From the NCBI RefSeq assembly GCF_041583835.1, contig NZ_JBFHFC010000005.1, positions 62,001-126,000 on the forward strand: a stretch of 64,000 nt of DNA, in the 5' to 3' direction. The translations under genes were made by a program, and so were the position numbers. The notes beneath the pieces are model-generated. The model saw only the letters and a program-made list of their open reading frames with translations, was not told the DNA's origin and searched no databases. Each line of letters starts with the position of its first letter. Position 1 is the first letter of the stretch. Origin of the DNA: Thiomicrorhabdus sp041583835 (lineage in GTDB: Bacteria > Pseudomonadota > Gammaproteobacteria > Thiomicrospirales > Thiomicrospiraceae). Shown here piece by piece: positions 8,212 through 16,779 of this stretch.

Positions 8212-9105
8212 ATGAATAAGTCTCGCCTTGTCCGAATCGCCACCTATGTCTCGGTCGCCGTTGCCGTCACACTCGTGCTGATTAAAATTTATGCTTGGTG
8301 GCAAACAGAATCGGTCAGTATTCTCGCCTCTTTGCTGGATTCCACGTTGGATATCGCGGCATCCATCATGATTGCCGTGGCAGTACATATCGCGCAAACC
8401 CCACCGGATAAAGAACATCGTTTCGGTCACGGTAAAGCCGAACCTCTGGCATCGTTGGCGCAAAGCGTTTTTATCGCCGGGTCGGCCGGCTACTTGATCC
8501 TCTATTCTATAGATCGAATGCTTTCCGATTCCGTGCTCAAAACGCCGGAGACCGGATTAATTTTCATGCTGATATCTCTGCTGATGACGCTCGGGCTCAT
8601 CGCCTTCCAGCGTTATGTGATTCATAAAACCCAATCGACCGCCATTAAAGCCGACTCGCTCCACTATCTAACCGACGTCATGGCGAACATTCTGGTTATT
8701 TTGAGCTTATGGTTAAGCCACATTCAATGGCTCGACCCGCTTTTAGCCCTCGGTATCGCCCTATGGATTTTACGCAGCGCAATCACTATCGCCAAAGAAG
8801 CCAGCAACCAACTGCTTGACCGAGAACTGCCGGAAGAAATGCGCCAACAAATCCAACAGATCATTCTCGGAATCCCCAATGTAAAAGGGTTTAACGATCT
8901 GCGTACTTATCAGTCAGGACCCAATTTTTTCGTGCAACTCGACTTGGAACTGGACGATTACCTTAGTTTGAAAGAAAGTCACCGCATCGCCGAACAGGTC
9001 ACTAAAGCGCTGATTGATGAATTTGACAACATCGACGTCATGATTCATCAGGAACCGGTGAGTTTAAGAAACGATCCCCAGCACCACACCTGGGGAGAAG
9101 AGTAA
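8212..9105 (+). CDS. fieF: cation diffusion facilitator (FieF/CzcD-like)
   Basis: A 297-residue inner-membrane cation efflux protein with six predicted membrane segments and a C-terminal cytoplasmic domain. The metal-site signature in segment II reads SLLDSTLDIAAS and that in segment V reads HYLTDVMANI. The FieF-type GHGKAEPLASLAQS loop and a C-terminal VQLDLELDDYLSLKESHRIA region are also present. Family members exchange divalent Zn, Fe, Cd or Mn for protons; the metal here is not determined. It sits between dnaN and recF, which are normally adjacent, and ends 10 bases before recF, so recF is likely co-transcribed with it. The symbol rests on overall similarity to FieF and is tentative. Confidence 0.88.
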   Translation: MNKSRLVRIATYVSVAVAVTLVLIKIYAWWQTESVSILASLLDSTLDIAASIMIAVAVHIAQTPPDKEHRFGHGKAEPLASLAQSVFIAGSAGYLILYSIDRMLSDSVLKTPETGLIFMLISLLMTLGLIAFQRYVIHKTQSTAIKADSLHYLTDVMANILVILSLWLSHIQWLDPLLALGIALWILRSAITIAKEASNQLLDRELPEEMRQQIQQIILGIPNVKGFNDLRTYQSGPNFFVQLDLELDDYLSLKESHRIAEQVTKALIDEFDNIDVMIHQEPVSLRNDPQHHTWGEE

Positions 9106-9115
9106 TGTTCCACGC

Positions 9116-10213
9116 ATGACCAAAATCAACCAACTGCACATCCAGCACTTCCGAAACTGCCAGGATGCTTTATGCCAATTAAGCACAGGGCTAAACCTGT
9201 TTGTCGGTGATAACGCTGCGGGCAAGACTTCACTTATTGAGGCAATTTGGTTGTTGGCCACCGGACGTTCGTTTCGTAGCAGTAAGATCCAGCACTTGAT
9301 CGAACACAACCATGAATACAGCACTATTTTTACCGAAGTGTCTTCCAGCCATGACCGACATCAAATTCATAGGCTCGGGGTACAAAAAAGTGTCACCAAT
9401 ACCTTGTTAAGAATTGACGGTGAATCCGTTAAAGGCCAAATCCAAATGGCCAGTTTGCTCCCGGTACAGCTACTCACACCGGAAAGCCACCGCCTATTGG
9501 AAGAAGGTCCGAAAGCCCGCCGCCAATTCATGGATTGGGGCTGTTTTTACCAGAGTCCGGAATTTATCCAGTTATGGCGCCACCACCAAAGAATCCTCAA
9601 GCAACGCAATCATGCGCTAAAAAGACGTTTACCCAAAGCTCAGATTCAATTGTGGGATTTTCAACTGGTGGATACGGCAATTAAAATCGATCAAATTCGC
9701 CAGGATTATCTGGAAGCCCTTACCCCCTATTTGGTCACCTTTTGCCAAGCACTGATGCCGGAAATGCACCAGGAAGTGGTTTGCCAATATCGCGCCGGTT
9801 GGCCTAAAAACGCGCCGGACTTACTGCAACTGTTGGAACAGAACTTCGACAAGGATATGCAAATGGGGCACACCCAATATGGTGCTCACCGAGCCGATAT
9901 CCGCTTTAAATTCGGTTCGTTGGAAGCCATCAACACCCTGTCACGAGGCCAGCAAAAATTATTTGTCTGCGCTTTGTTGTTGGCTCAAGCGAGTTTGCAT
10001 GAAAAAGTCGTTAACGAACCGGTGATTATGTTGATCGACGATCTTCCGGCCGAACTCGACGAAACCCATCGTCTGAAACTGCTGGAGCTCTTACAGATAC
10101 TCAACATACAGCACATCATCACCAGTACGTCGGAATCGCTGATCCCGGTACTCAACCCGGAAACCACTAAAATCTGGCATATCGACTTGGGAAAATTTAC
10201 CCAAACCGCCTGA
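9116..10213 (+). CDS. recF: DNA replication and repair protein RecF
   Basis: RecF is an SMC-like ATPase that helps load RecA at gaps during recombinational repair. The 365-residue protein has Walker A GDNAAGKTSLIEAIW near residue 30 and the following ATGRSFR. Its ABC signature is TLSRGQQKLFVCALLLAQ and Walker B is VIMLIDDLPAELD near the C-terminus. The ATG at 9116 follows the fieF stop by ten bases and has a weak ribosome site, consistent with translational coupling. A bidirectional terminator ends it. Confidence 0.97.
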   Translation: MTKINQLHIQHFRNCQDALCQLSTGLNLFVGDNAAGKTSLIEAIWLLATGRSFRSSKIQHLIEHNHEYSTIFTEVSSSHDRHQIHRLGVQKSVTNTLLRIDGESVKGQIQMASLLPVQLLTPESHRLLEEGPKARRQFMDWGCFYQSPEFIQLWRHHQRILKQRNHALKRRLPKAQIQLWDFQLVDTAIKIDQIRQDYLEALTPYLVTFCQALMPEMHQEVVCQYRAGWPKNAPDLLQLLEQNFDKDMQMGHTQYGAHRADIRFKFGSLEAINTLSRGQQKLFVCALLLAQASLHEKVVNEPVIMLIDDLPAELDETHRLKLLELLQILNIQHIITSTSESLIPVLNPETTKIWHIDLGKFTQTA

Positions 10214-10234
10214 TGTTCGATATTCAAAATTATA

Positions 10235-10261
10235 AAAAAGGCCGATTTTATCGGCCTTTTT
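10235..10261. terminator. bidirectional terminator between recF and hsp20
   Basis: A perfect 11-bp stem, AAAAAGGCCGA (10235-10245) and TCGGCCTTTTT (10251-10261), has a 5-base loop and A/T runs on both sides. It serves the convergent genes recF (+) and hsp20 (-). Confidence 0.9.
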
Positions 10262-10286
10262 CGACATCCCTTAAGCAGTAATAGAG

Positions 10287-10721
10287 TTACTTCACCTCTA
10301 CTTGTTTGGAAGTGCCATTACGTTCTTTTTTGGGCAAAACCACTTCCAGTACGCCGTCATTGGAAGAGGCGCTGACGTTTTCCGCATCCACGTTATCAGG
10401 CAACGTGAAACTACGCTCGAACTTACCGTAACTGCTTTCCATCCGGTAGTACTCTTCTTCCTTAACCTCTTCCTTGGTCTTGCGCTCTCCGGAAATCGTT
10501 ACCCGGTTATCTTTTACTTCAACCTTGATATCTTCTTTTTTGACCCCGGGAAGATCGACTTCGATATGATAAGCGTAATCGCCTTCGCGAGTATTAACCG
10601 ACGGAGAAAATCCGGCGAGATTCGCATCCGCCTTTTCAATACTTGGAAACAGACCCTGAAAACGCTGCTCCAGCTCTCTAAACTCTTTAAAAGGATCCCT
10701 TCTCTTCAATAGCATACTCAT
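10287..10721 (-). CDS. Hsp20 / alpha-crystallin family small heat-shock protein
   Basis: This is an ATP-independent cytoplasmic chaperone that holds unfolding proteins. The product of about 144 residues starts MSMLLKRRDPFKEFRELEQRF. Its alpha-crystallin domain runs from about residue 45 to 135 with EVDLPGVKKEDIKVEVKDNRVTISG, then SYGKFERSFTLPDNVD and GVLEVVLPKKE, all classical class-A bacterial Hsp20 signatures. The frame is open to an ATG at 10736, but GGAGGG seven bases before ATG 10721 decides the start. An 8-bp palindrome lies about 40 bases upstream (10763-10782). It is convergent with recF and divergent from gyrB. Confidence 0.93.
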   Translation of the reverse strand: MSMLLKRRDPFKEFRELEQRFQGLFPSIEKADANLAGFSPSVNTREGDYAYHIEVDLPGVKKEDIKVEVKDNRVTISGERKTKEEVKEEEYYRMESSYGKFERSFTLPDNVDAENVSASSNDGVLEVVLPKKERNGTSKQVEVK

Positions 10722-10762
10722 GCCCTTACCCTCCATTCAAACATGACTACAAACAAAATCCT

Positions 10763-10782
10763 TAAATACTGACAAGTATTTA
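10763..10782. promoter_or_regulatory. palindrome upstream of hsp20
   Basis: TAAATACT (10763-10770) and AGTATTTA (10775-10782) form a perfect 8-bp inverted repeat with a 4-base spacer, about 42-61 bases upstream of the hsp20 start. It could be an operator or a leader hairpin. It does not match the CIRCE sequence as I remember it. Confidence 0.45.
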
Positions 10783-11002
10783 GACTCAATATTCAAACGA
10801 TTGTCGTATCTCAAATCAAATTAAAACCTTTTATAACCTAATGTTTTTTAATTGGTTTTTATTATTAAAATCCCCCTTAATAAAAGCCAAATTCACCCTC
10901 TTGTTATCAATAAACCAATAAACGTATTTTATAGATACATAACTAGTTGATTTAAAAGGAAAATAATGATCATTTTTAGGCCATACCTTTAGACGTCAAC
11001 TA

Positions 11003-11011
11003 TGCTATAAT
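11003..11011 (+). promoter_or_regulatory. candidate extended -10 promoter of gyrB
   Basis: TGCTATAAT carries an exact TATAAT (11006-11011) preceded by the TGN extension, 51 bases upstream of the gyrB ATG. No good -35 is present at the right distance, as is common for extended -10 promoters. Confidence 0.55.
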
Positions 11012-11061
11012 TCACCGGATATTTTTGTATTTAAAATAACTCTAAGAAGACACAAAATTCT

Positions 11062-13494
11062 ATGACTGAAGAAACGCAATACGACTCCTCCTCCATCAAG
11101 GTTTTAAAAGGGCTAGATGCCGTTCGTAAACGTCCCGGGATGTATATCGGCGACACCGATGATGGCAGTGGTTTACACCACATGGTTTTCGAAGTAGTCG
11201 ATAACGGAATCGATGAGGCCTTAGCGGGCCACTGTGACAAAGTAATCGTTACCATCCATACAGACGGCTCTGTATCGGTTTCGGATAACGGTCGAGGAAT
11301 TCCGGTCGGCATCCACGAAGAAGAAGGCGTATCTGCCGCTGAAGTCATTATGACCGTGCTCCACGCCGGCGGTAAATTCGACGACAACTCCTATAAAGTC
11401 TCCGGTGGTTTGCACGGGGTAGGTGTTTCGGTCGTAAACGCCCTGTCCGAAACGCTGACTTTAACGATTAAGCGTGAAGGTCATATCTGGAAACAAAGCT
11501 ACACGCACGGCGTACCGGATGCTCCACTTGCAGCGGTCGGCGACACCGATGAAACCGGAACCGAAATCCGCTTCCTGCCAAGTAAAGAGACGTTTACCAA
11601 CGTTACCGAATTCAGCTTCGATTACTTGTTGAAGCGTTTGCGTGAACTTTCCTTCCTGAATTCCGGCGTACACATTGAATTGCTTGATAAGCGTGACGGC
11701 CGTCATGAAATTTTTGAATTCGAAGGCGGTATCAAAGCGTTTGTTGATTACATTAACACCAACAAGCCGGTCATTCACGAAAAGGCCTTTTACTTTACAA
11801 CCGTAAAAGACGACATCACTGTTGAAGTAGCGATGCAATGGTCTGAAGCCTATCAAGAATCGATCTTCTGCTTCACCAACAACATTCCTCAGCGTGATGG
11901 CGGTACTCACTTATCCGGTTTCCGCGCGGCATTGACGCGTACTTTGAACAGCTATGCAGAATCGGAAGGCCTGAACAAAAAATATAAAATGACCATCTCG
12001 GGTGACGATGCCCGTGAAGGGTTAGCGGCGGTTATCTCGGTCAAAGTACCGGATCCTAAGTTCTCATCCCAGACTAAAGACAAACTGGTTTCTTCGGAAG
12101 TGAAAACGGCGGTTGAAACCGCAATGAACGAAAAACTGGCCGAATTCCTGTTGGAAAACCCAAAAGACGCGCAAGCGGTCTTCGCCAAGATCGTCGATGC
12201 CGCGCGTGCACGTGAAGCGGCGCGTAAAGCACGTGAAATGACACGTCGTAAAGGCGCTTTGGATATTGCCGGTCTACCAGGTAAGCTGGCTGACTGTCAG
12301 GAAAAAGACCCTGCGCTTTCAGAACTGTACCTGGTGGAGGGTGACTCCGCCGGTGGTTCCGCCAAACAGGGGCGTGACCGTCGTACCCAAGCGATTCTAC
12401 CTCTAAAAGGTAAAATCCTGAACGTCGAAAAGGCCCGTTTCGACAAGATGCTGGCTTCCGCTGAAGTCGGTACGCTGATCACCGCATTAGGCTGCGGAAT
12501 CGGAGCCGAAGAATACAACATCGAAAAACTGCGTTATCACCGAATCATCATCATGGCGGATGCCGACGTGGATGGTTCTCACATCCGTACTCTGTTATTG
12601 ACCTTCTTCTACCGTCAATATCCTGAGTTGGTTGAAAAAGGCTACATCTACATCGCCCAACCACCACTTTACAAAGTCAAAAAAGGTAAGCAGGAAGCTT
12701 ATCTGAAAGACGATGCGGAACTGGAAAGCTACTTGTTACAGACCGCTATTGACAGCGCAGCACTGTGGGTTTCCAAAGAAGGTCCGAGCATTACAGGTGT
12801 GGCATTGGAAAACTTGTCTAAACTGTACTTTAAAACCGTACACACAATTAACCGCTTATCGCGCCGTTATAATCGTAACTTCCTGGAATTGATGATCGAA
12901 TCACCGACCGTGAATGCGGATTTGTTAAACGACTTCGATCAAGCCGGCAAGTGGACAAGCGAAATCCTGCCTCGTCTTAAAGCGGTTGGCGAAAAAGACA
13001 AGATCGAATACCAGATCAGTGTCGAGCCAGCCAGCGACATGGACAGCGGCGCCAAATTCCAAATTCGCCTACAACAACGCGAACACGGAACTTTAAGCTC
13101 GCAAGTTTACGATGCCGAGTTCTTTATCTCTAAAGAATACCAACAGATTGTCGAACTGGGTAATGCACTGCAAGGCTTATTAACCGAATCAGCTTACATC
13201 CAACGCGGCGAAAAAACCGAAGAAGTTCAAAGCTTTAAAGAAGCGATCGACTGGTTGTTCAATGAAGCCAAACGTGGTCAGAATATCCAGCGCTATAAAG
13301 GTTTGGGGGAAATGAACCCGGAACAGCTTTGGGAAACCACGATGAATGCCGAAGCAAGACGTCTGTTACAAGTCACGATTAATGACGCCATTCAGGCCGA
13401 TCGCGTGTTCACAACCCTGATGGGGGATGAAGTTGAACCTCGACGCGATTTCATCGAATCAAATGCTTTGCAGGTTGAAAACCTGGACGTTTAA
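11062..13494 (+). CDS. gyrB: DNA gyrase subunit B
   Basis: GyrB provides the ATPase and part of the Toprim metal site of gyrase, which introduces negative supercoils. The 810-residue protein shows the GHKL ATPase motifs (EVVDNGIDEALAGH, DNGRGIPVGIH, GGLHGVGVSVVNALS). The Toprim core follows (LVEGDSAGGSAKQGRDR, ADADVDGSHIRTLLL), then the C-terminal QRYKGLGEMNPEQLWETTM. The gammaproteobacterial insertion of about 170 residues before the C-terminal tail is present, matching the length of E. coli GyrB. It is separated from recF by hsp20 on the opposite strand and has its own promoter region. Confidence 0.98.
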   Translation: MTEETQYDSSSIKVLKGLDAVRKRPGMYIGDTDDGSGLHHMVFEVVDNGIDEALAGHCDKVIVTIHTDGSVSVSDNGRGIPVGIHEEEGVSAAEVIMTVLHAGGKFDDNSYKVSGGLHGVGVSVVNALSETLTLTIKREGHIWKQSYTHGVPDAPLAAVGDTDETGTEIRFLPSKETFTNVTEFSFDYLLKRLRELSFLNSGVHIELLDKRDGRHEIFEFEGGIKAFVDYINTNKPVIHEKAFYFTTVKDDITVEVAMQWSEAYQESIFCFTNNIPQRDGGTHLSGFRAALTRTLNSYAESEGLNKKYKMTISGDDAREGLAAVISVKVPDPKFSSQTKDKLVSSEVKTAVETAMNEKLAEFLLENPKDAQAVFAKIVDAARAREAARKAREMTRRKGALDIAGLPGKLADCQEKDPALSELYLVEGDSAGGSAKQGRDRRTQAILPLKGKILNVEKARFDKMLASAEVGTLITALGCGIGAEEYNIEKLRYHRIIIMADADVDGSHIRTLLLTFFYRQYPELVEKGYIYIAQPPLYKVKKGKQEAYLKDDAELESYLLQTAIDSAALWVSKEGPSITGVALENLSKLYFKTVHTINRLSRRYNRNFLELMIESPTVNADLLNDFDQAGKWTSEILPRLKAVGEKDKIEYQISVEPASDMDSGAKFQIRLQQREHGTLSSQVYDAEFFISKEYQQIVELGNALQGLLTESAYIQRGEKTEEVQSFKEAIDWLFNEAKRGQNIQRYKGLGEMNPEQLWETTMNAEARRLLQVTINDAIQADRVFTTLMGDEVEPRRDFIESNALQVENLDV

Positions 13495-13533
13495 GTATCG
13501 CTTTAAATTAAGTCAGCCGTTTATTTTCCAAAT

Positions 13534-13553
13534 CCGAAAATGCGAATTTTCGG
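13534..13553 (+). repeat. inverted repeat downstream of gyrB
   Basis: CCGAAAAT and ATTTTCGG form a perfect 8-bp stem with a 4-base GCGA loop, 40 bases after the gyrB stop. There is no T run on the plus strand, so it is at best an imperfect terminator. Confidence 0.45.
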
Positions 13554-13679
13554 GTTAAAAGAGCGGCTTATCGACTTAAAAAAATGTCAGCGTAGCAAAA
13601 ATTTAATTTTGAAAAACAACGGCTTTTAGTTTCTAATACCCAGCTATTAGTCTAAAGCTATAAAAATATTAATACTTTT

Positions 13680-13701
13680 AAATGACCAAGCCCGGTCATT
13701 T
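13680..13701 (+). promoter_or_regulatory. inverted repeat in the prk leader
   Basis: AAATGACC (13680-13687) and GGTCATTT (13694-13701) form a perfect 8-bp inverted repeat with a 6-base spacer, ending 11 bases before the TTAGGAG ribosome site of prk. It could be a regulator site or a leader hairpin limiting expression. It does not obviously fit the T-N11-A core of LysR-type CbbR sites. Confidence 0.4.
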
Positions 13702-13724
13702 TCGTTAATTTAGGAGACTGTGTT

Positions 13725-14669
13725 ATGTCAGTAGAACATCCAATTGTAACCGTTACAGGTTCATCCGGTGCTGGTACGTCTTTCGTAAAACGTGCCGTAG
13801 AAAAAATCTTCGATCGTGAAAACTTAAACGTTGCGATCATCGAAGGTGACAGCTACCACAAGTACAACCGTGCGGAAATGAAAGAGAAAGTGGCTGAATC
13901 CAAAGAGAACGGTGGTCCGGTTCTGACTCACTTCTCGGAATATGCCAATGAATTCGGTGAACTTGAAGCGCTTTTCAAAGAATATAAAGAAAACGGTACA
14001 GGTAAACGTCGTTACTATATCCACAGCGACGAAGAAGCTGCAGAACATAATGCTCGTCTAGGCACCAACTTCTCATCCGGTGAATTCACACCTTGGGAAC
14101 CAATTCCTGAAGGAACTGACGTTTTATTCTACGAAGGTCTTCACGGTATGGTTAAGCGTATGGATCACGGTCCGGAAGAAGGTATGCACAACGTCGCTCA
14201 GTATGTCGACTTGGGTATCGGTGTAGCTCCGTCCATCAACATCGAATGGATGCAGAAAATCTACCGCGACACTTCAGAGCGTCCATATTCCGTTCAGCAG
14301 GTTCGTGACGTCATTCTTGAGCGTATGCCTGACTACATCGAAACAATCGTTCCTCAGTTCCACCGTACACACATCAATTTCCACCGTGTACCGTTGATCG
14401 ATACGTCGGATCCGTTCTCAACCATGTCTCCTGACGCACCAATGGGACCTGCACCGGAAGATTCCTTGATCATCTGTCACGTACGCCACCAAGACGTCGA
14501 TCTTGAAGCCGTCAAGGAACAGATTCCTGGTGCTTTCCTACAGAGACCTGATACTTTAGTTTGTAACGGTTCTCACATGGTTCAAGCAATGGATCTAATG
14601 ATGACTCCAATCATCCAGAACCTGATCGCTAAAAAACGTGCAGCTATGGCGGCGCTAGGACAAGCTTAA
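13725..14669 (+). CDS. prk: phosphoribulokinase (class I, proteobacterial)
   Basis: This enzyme phosphorylates ribulose 5-phosphate with ATP to ribulose 1,5-bisphosphate, the substrate of RuBisCO, and is a hallmark of Calvin-cycle autotrophy. The 314-residue protein has P-loop GSSGAGTSFVKRA near residue 12, the substrate-binding EGDSYHKYNRAEM, and EGLHGMVKRMDHG. Its PQFHRTHINFHRVPLID region is typical of the class I family. The ribosome site is AGGAG nine bases upstream of the ATG. It stands alone after gyrB, away from any RuBisCO or other cbb gene in this window. Expression is probably constitutive in an obligate autotroph, but that is inference. Confidence 0.96.
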   Translation: MSVEHPIVTVTGSSGAGTSFVKRAVEKIFDRENLNVAIIEGDSYHKYNRAEMKEKVAESKENGGPVLTHFSEYANEFGELEALFKEYKENGTGKRRYYIHSDEEAAEHNARLGTNFSSGEFTPWEPIPEGTDVLFYEGLHGMVKRMDHGPEEGMHNVAQYVDLGIGVAPSINIEWMQKIYRDTSERPYSVQQVRDVILERMPDYIETIVPQFHRTHINFHRVPLIDTSDPFSTMSPDAPMGPAPEDSLIICHVRHQDVDLEAVKEQIPGAFLQRPDTLVCNGSHMVQAMDLMMTPIIQNLIAKKRAAMAALGQA

Positions 14670-14719
14670 TTACAACCCCTTGTATTAAGCTTAAAAAAAC
14701 CCGCATAAAGCGGGTTTTT
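14662..14719 (+). terminator. prk terminator, preceded by a long bulged hairpin
   Basis: The terminator is AAAAACCCGC and GCGGGTTTTT around ATAAA (about 14695-14719) with a T run. Just upstream, AAGCTTAATTACAA (14662-14675) pairs with TTGTATTAAGCTT (14680-14692) apart from one bulged base. Two hairpins therefore follow the prk stop. Confidence 0.85.
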
Positions 14720-14757
14720 TATTGCCTAAAGTTTATCTTCTTTATCTTCGGCCAGAA

Positions 14758-16632
14758 TCAACGTACCACCGCAACCGTCGCTTCCAGACGAATTTCATGT
14801 CCCAATAAGTCTTCCATTTTTCGTTTTACCCTATCGATCTGATCTCCCTGAAGAGACCTATCGGAAAGCAGCTTGACCGATACATACATCGGATCACCGC
14901 TACGAATCTTGACGTCCTTAACCTCTATTCCTTCTGTTTTCCAGCCTTCCAAAGCATAGACCACACCCTGCTCTTCAACCATTTTTGTGAACGACAGCAC
15001 CAAAGGCATACTCACCAATACAACGAACGCCAAAGACAGCAGAATTCCCTTTTTAGCTAAATGGAACGGGCTGTACCCCATAATCAAAAAGGTTGCCGAT
15101 CCGGCCAGGACAATACCGACCAGGTTAGTCATAAACAATAAAAAAGCGCCCCAGAAGACATCTAAATCCATCCAGCCGATTCCGATCCCGGAAACCGCCA
15201 AAGGCGGAACCAAAGCAACGGCAATTGCCACACCAGCCAAGCTTTTTGCCACCTCGGAACGGGCGCTCGCGTAAGCTCCGGCAATACCCGAAATGATTGC
15301 GACACCTAAATCCAGAATCGTCGGACTTAAACGCGCGCCGATTTCATGATTGATGGTATGTAAGGGCGTGAACAACGTCAGCAACGTACCGAAAAACAGC
15401 GCCAATAATACCCCTGTAGACAACGTCTTGGCACTGACGGTGACTAATTCGGCATTTTGCCGTAACACCCCCATCGAAAGTGAAATGATCGGCGACATCA
15501 AAGGCGCTAAAATCATCGCCCCGATAATCACCGGTGCGGAATTGGCAAACAGTCCGAACGTCGCCAACATCGTCGCTAACACCATCAAAACCAGATAAGA
15601 TTCGGAAATTCGGGCATTTTCCTTTAAGGAAACGAAAGTCTCCTTAACCTCTTCCTGATCGGTGTGATGAATCCAGTGAAGCGGGCGGTTGATCACCTCA
15701 TTGATCGCTTGGCCTTTTGGCAAGCCGCTGACTCTAATGGACTCTTTATGTTCGCAAATATCGAGTTTCTTAGGCAAACGGCTGCTTAAAACCGATAAAG
15801 CGTCGCTCTGTACGGAAACCTCGATTTTTTCCGCACTCAAAAAATTTCCGTCCACACTGTAATCGATATTGGTTTGGCTGCTGACCGTCAAGTCGGTGGT
15901 TTTAACGTGCCCCAAATAATCCGAGAGCGACGCTTTACGGACCGTTTTGGGCAACACGCGGGTCAATAAAAAATGCACCACTTCTGAAATACTTCGCGGC
16001 GCTAGAATAACCGCATTCAAACTCGCCTCGTCTTCCGTGGTTTCTCCCACGACACGCTTGGTAAAACTGCTGTTGCTGGGACGATACACAATGGTGATAC
16101 CCAGAGCGGCCGTACTGATCACACTCTGTTTGGCGGTTTCGAGTTTATAAGGAAGAAGGCAGGTTTTACTCAAATTGAAAGCGAGCACCACCAATTGGGT
16201 TAATTTACTCCAGATACTTTCATCCACCCGTGCCGCGGGAATCATCGTCACCGGGTTGCCCAGCATCACGGAACTAAGAACCAATTGCCCGTTACAATAC
16301 ATCAAATCGGCGCTGACTGGCGCTTCCGAAGCCACAATATCGGCAATCGCATCTGCGGCCTTTTGAGGAACATCAAACGAACGATAAACCCGATTCATAT
16401 CGGGATGAGGCAAAAACCCGATCCACCACTGTTGCTCTGAAGCGTGCGGAAGAAATCGATACAAATCTTCATCACCCAACCAAACCAGAACCCGGGTTTG
16501 AGGATCTAACTCCGGAAATGATTTAAGATCGAAAGCGACAAAATTACAGTCCATTTCCGCTAAAAACGGCTTGATTTCCTGTTCAAAAATTTCGGTTTTC
16601 CCGGCATCATAGACAACCGTATATGTGACCAT
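14758..16632 (-). CDS. DUF389 (TIGR00341-like) membrane protein with an N-terminal degenerate lipid-kinase-like domain
   Basis: A 624-residue protein. Residues about 320-550 form the polytopic DUF389 membrane domain (NSAPVIIGAMILAPLMSPI and SLAGVAIAVALVPPLAVSGIG are typical); its transport or other role is unknown. Residues 1-310 resemble the diacylglycerol/sphingosine kinase fold in layout, ending in a DAGK-like segment (NIDYSVDGNFLSAEKIEV). The nucleotide-binding glycine motifs are replaced (VWLGDEDLYRFLP), so catalysis is doubtful. A soluble tail of about 75 residues follows the membrane domain. The frame extends to 16659, but AGGAG five bases before ATG 16632 fixes the start. The gene is convergent with prk. 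The DUF389 call is firm; the kinase-like domain is my reading and needs a profile search. Confidence 0.8.
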   Translation of the reverse strand: MVTYTVVYDAGKTEIFEQEIKPFLAEMDCNFVAFDLKSFPELDPQTRVLVWLGDEDLYRFLPHASEQQWWIGFLPHPDMNRVYRSFDVPQKAADAIADIVASEAPVSADLMYCNGQLVLSSVMLGNPVTMIPAARVDESIWSKLTQLVVLAFNLSKTCLLPYKLETAKQSVISTAALGITIVYRPSNSSFTKRVVGETTEDEASLNAVILAPRSISEVVHFLLTRVLPKTVRKASLSDYLGHVKTTDLTVSSQTNIDYSVDGNFLSAEKIEVSVQSDALSVLSSRLPKKLDICEHKESIRVSGLPKGQAINEVINRPLHWIHHTDQEEVKETFVSLKENARISESYLVLMVLATMLATFGLFANSAPVIIGAMILAPLMSPIISLSMGVLRQNAELVTVSAKTLSTGVLLALFFGTLLTLFTPLHTINHEIGARLSPTILDLGVAIISGIAGAYASARSEVAKSLAGVAIAVALVPPLAVSGIGIGWMDLDVFWGAFLLFMTNLVGIVLAGSATFLIMGYSPFHLAKKGILLSLAFVVLVSMPLVLSFTKMVEEQGVVYALEGWKTEGIEVKDVKIRSGDPMYVSVKLLSDRSLQGDQIDRVKRKMEDLLGHEIRLEATVAVVR

Positions 16633-16724
16633 TATCACTCCTTTGTAGACCGGACGCACAACATGGAATCCAGTTTACACATTTTTACTGATAATCACCA
16701 AAACCATTAAATGAATGACATAAA

Positions 16725-16751
16725 AAAACCCCGACTTAAAAGCGGGGTTTT
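16725..16751. terminator. terminator between the DUF389 gene and the outer-membrane protein gene
   Basis: AAAACCCCG (16725-16733) and CGGGGTTTT (16743-16751) form a 9-bp stem with T runs in both directions. Its position just after the minus-strand gene ending at 16780 shows it serves that gene. Confidence 0.85.
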
Positions 16752-16779
16752 AAATAAAGACTTGAATCAATTCGGTTGC

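Larger units (their letters stand above)
10722..11061. other. 340-bp divergent intergenic region hsp20 / gyrB
   Basis: This is a very AT-rich region. It contains the hsp20 palindrome on the left and the gyrB extended -10 promoter on the right. Otherwise I see no ORF with a ribosome site, no DnaA boxes and no RNA gene. Confidence 0.5.

Noticed and set aside
9104..9119. parS-like sequence TGTTCCACG at the fieF-recF junction
   Set aside because: Only the left half matches; the right half (CATGACC) breaks the palindrome.
12200..12240. CACGTGAA sequences in gyrB
   Set aside because: They have the CACGTG core but lack the flanking TGTTT and AAACA arms; they come from Ala-Arg-Glu codons.
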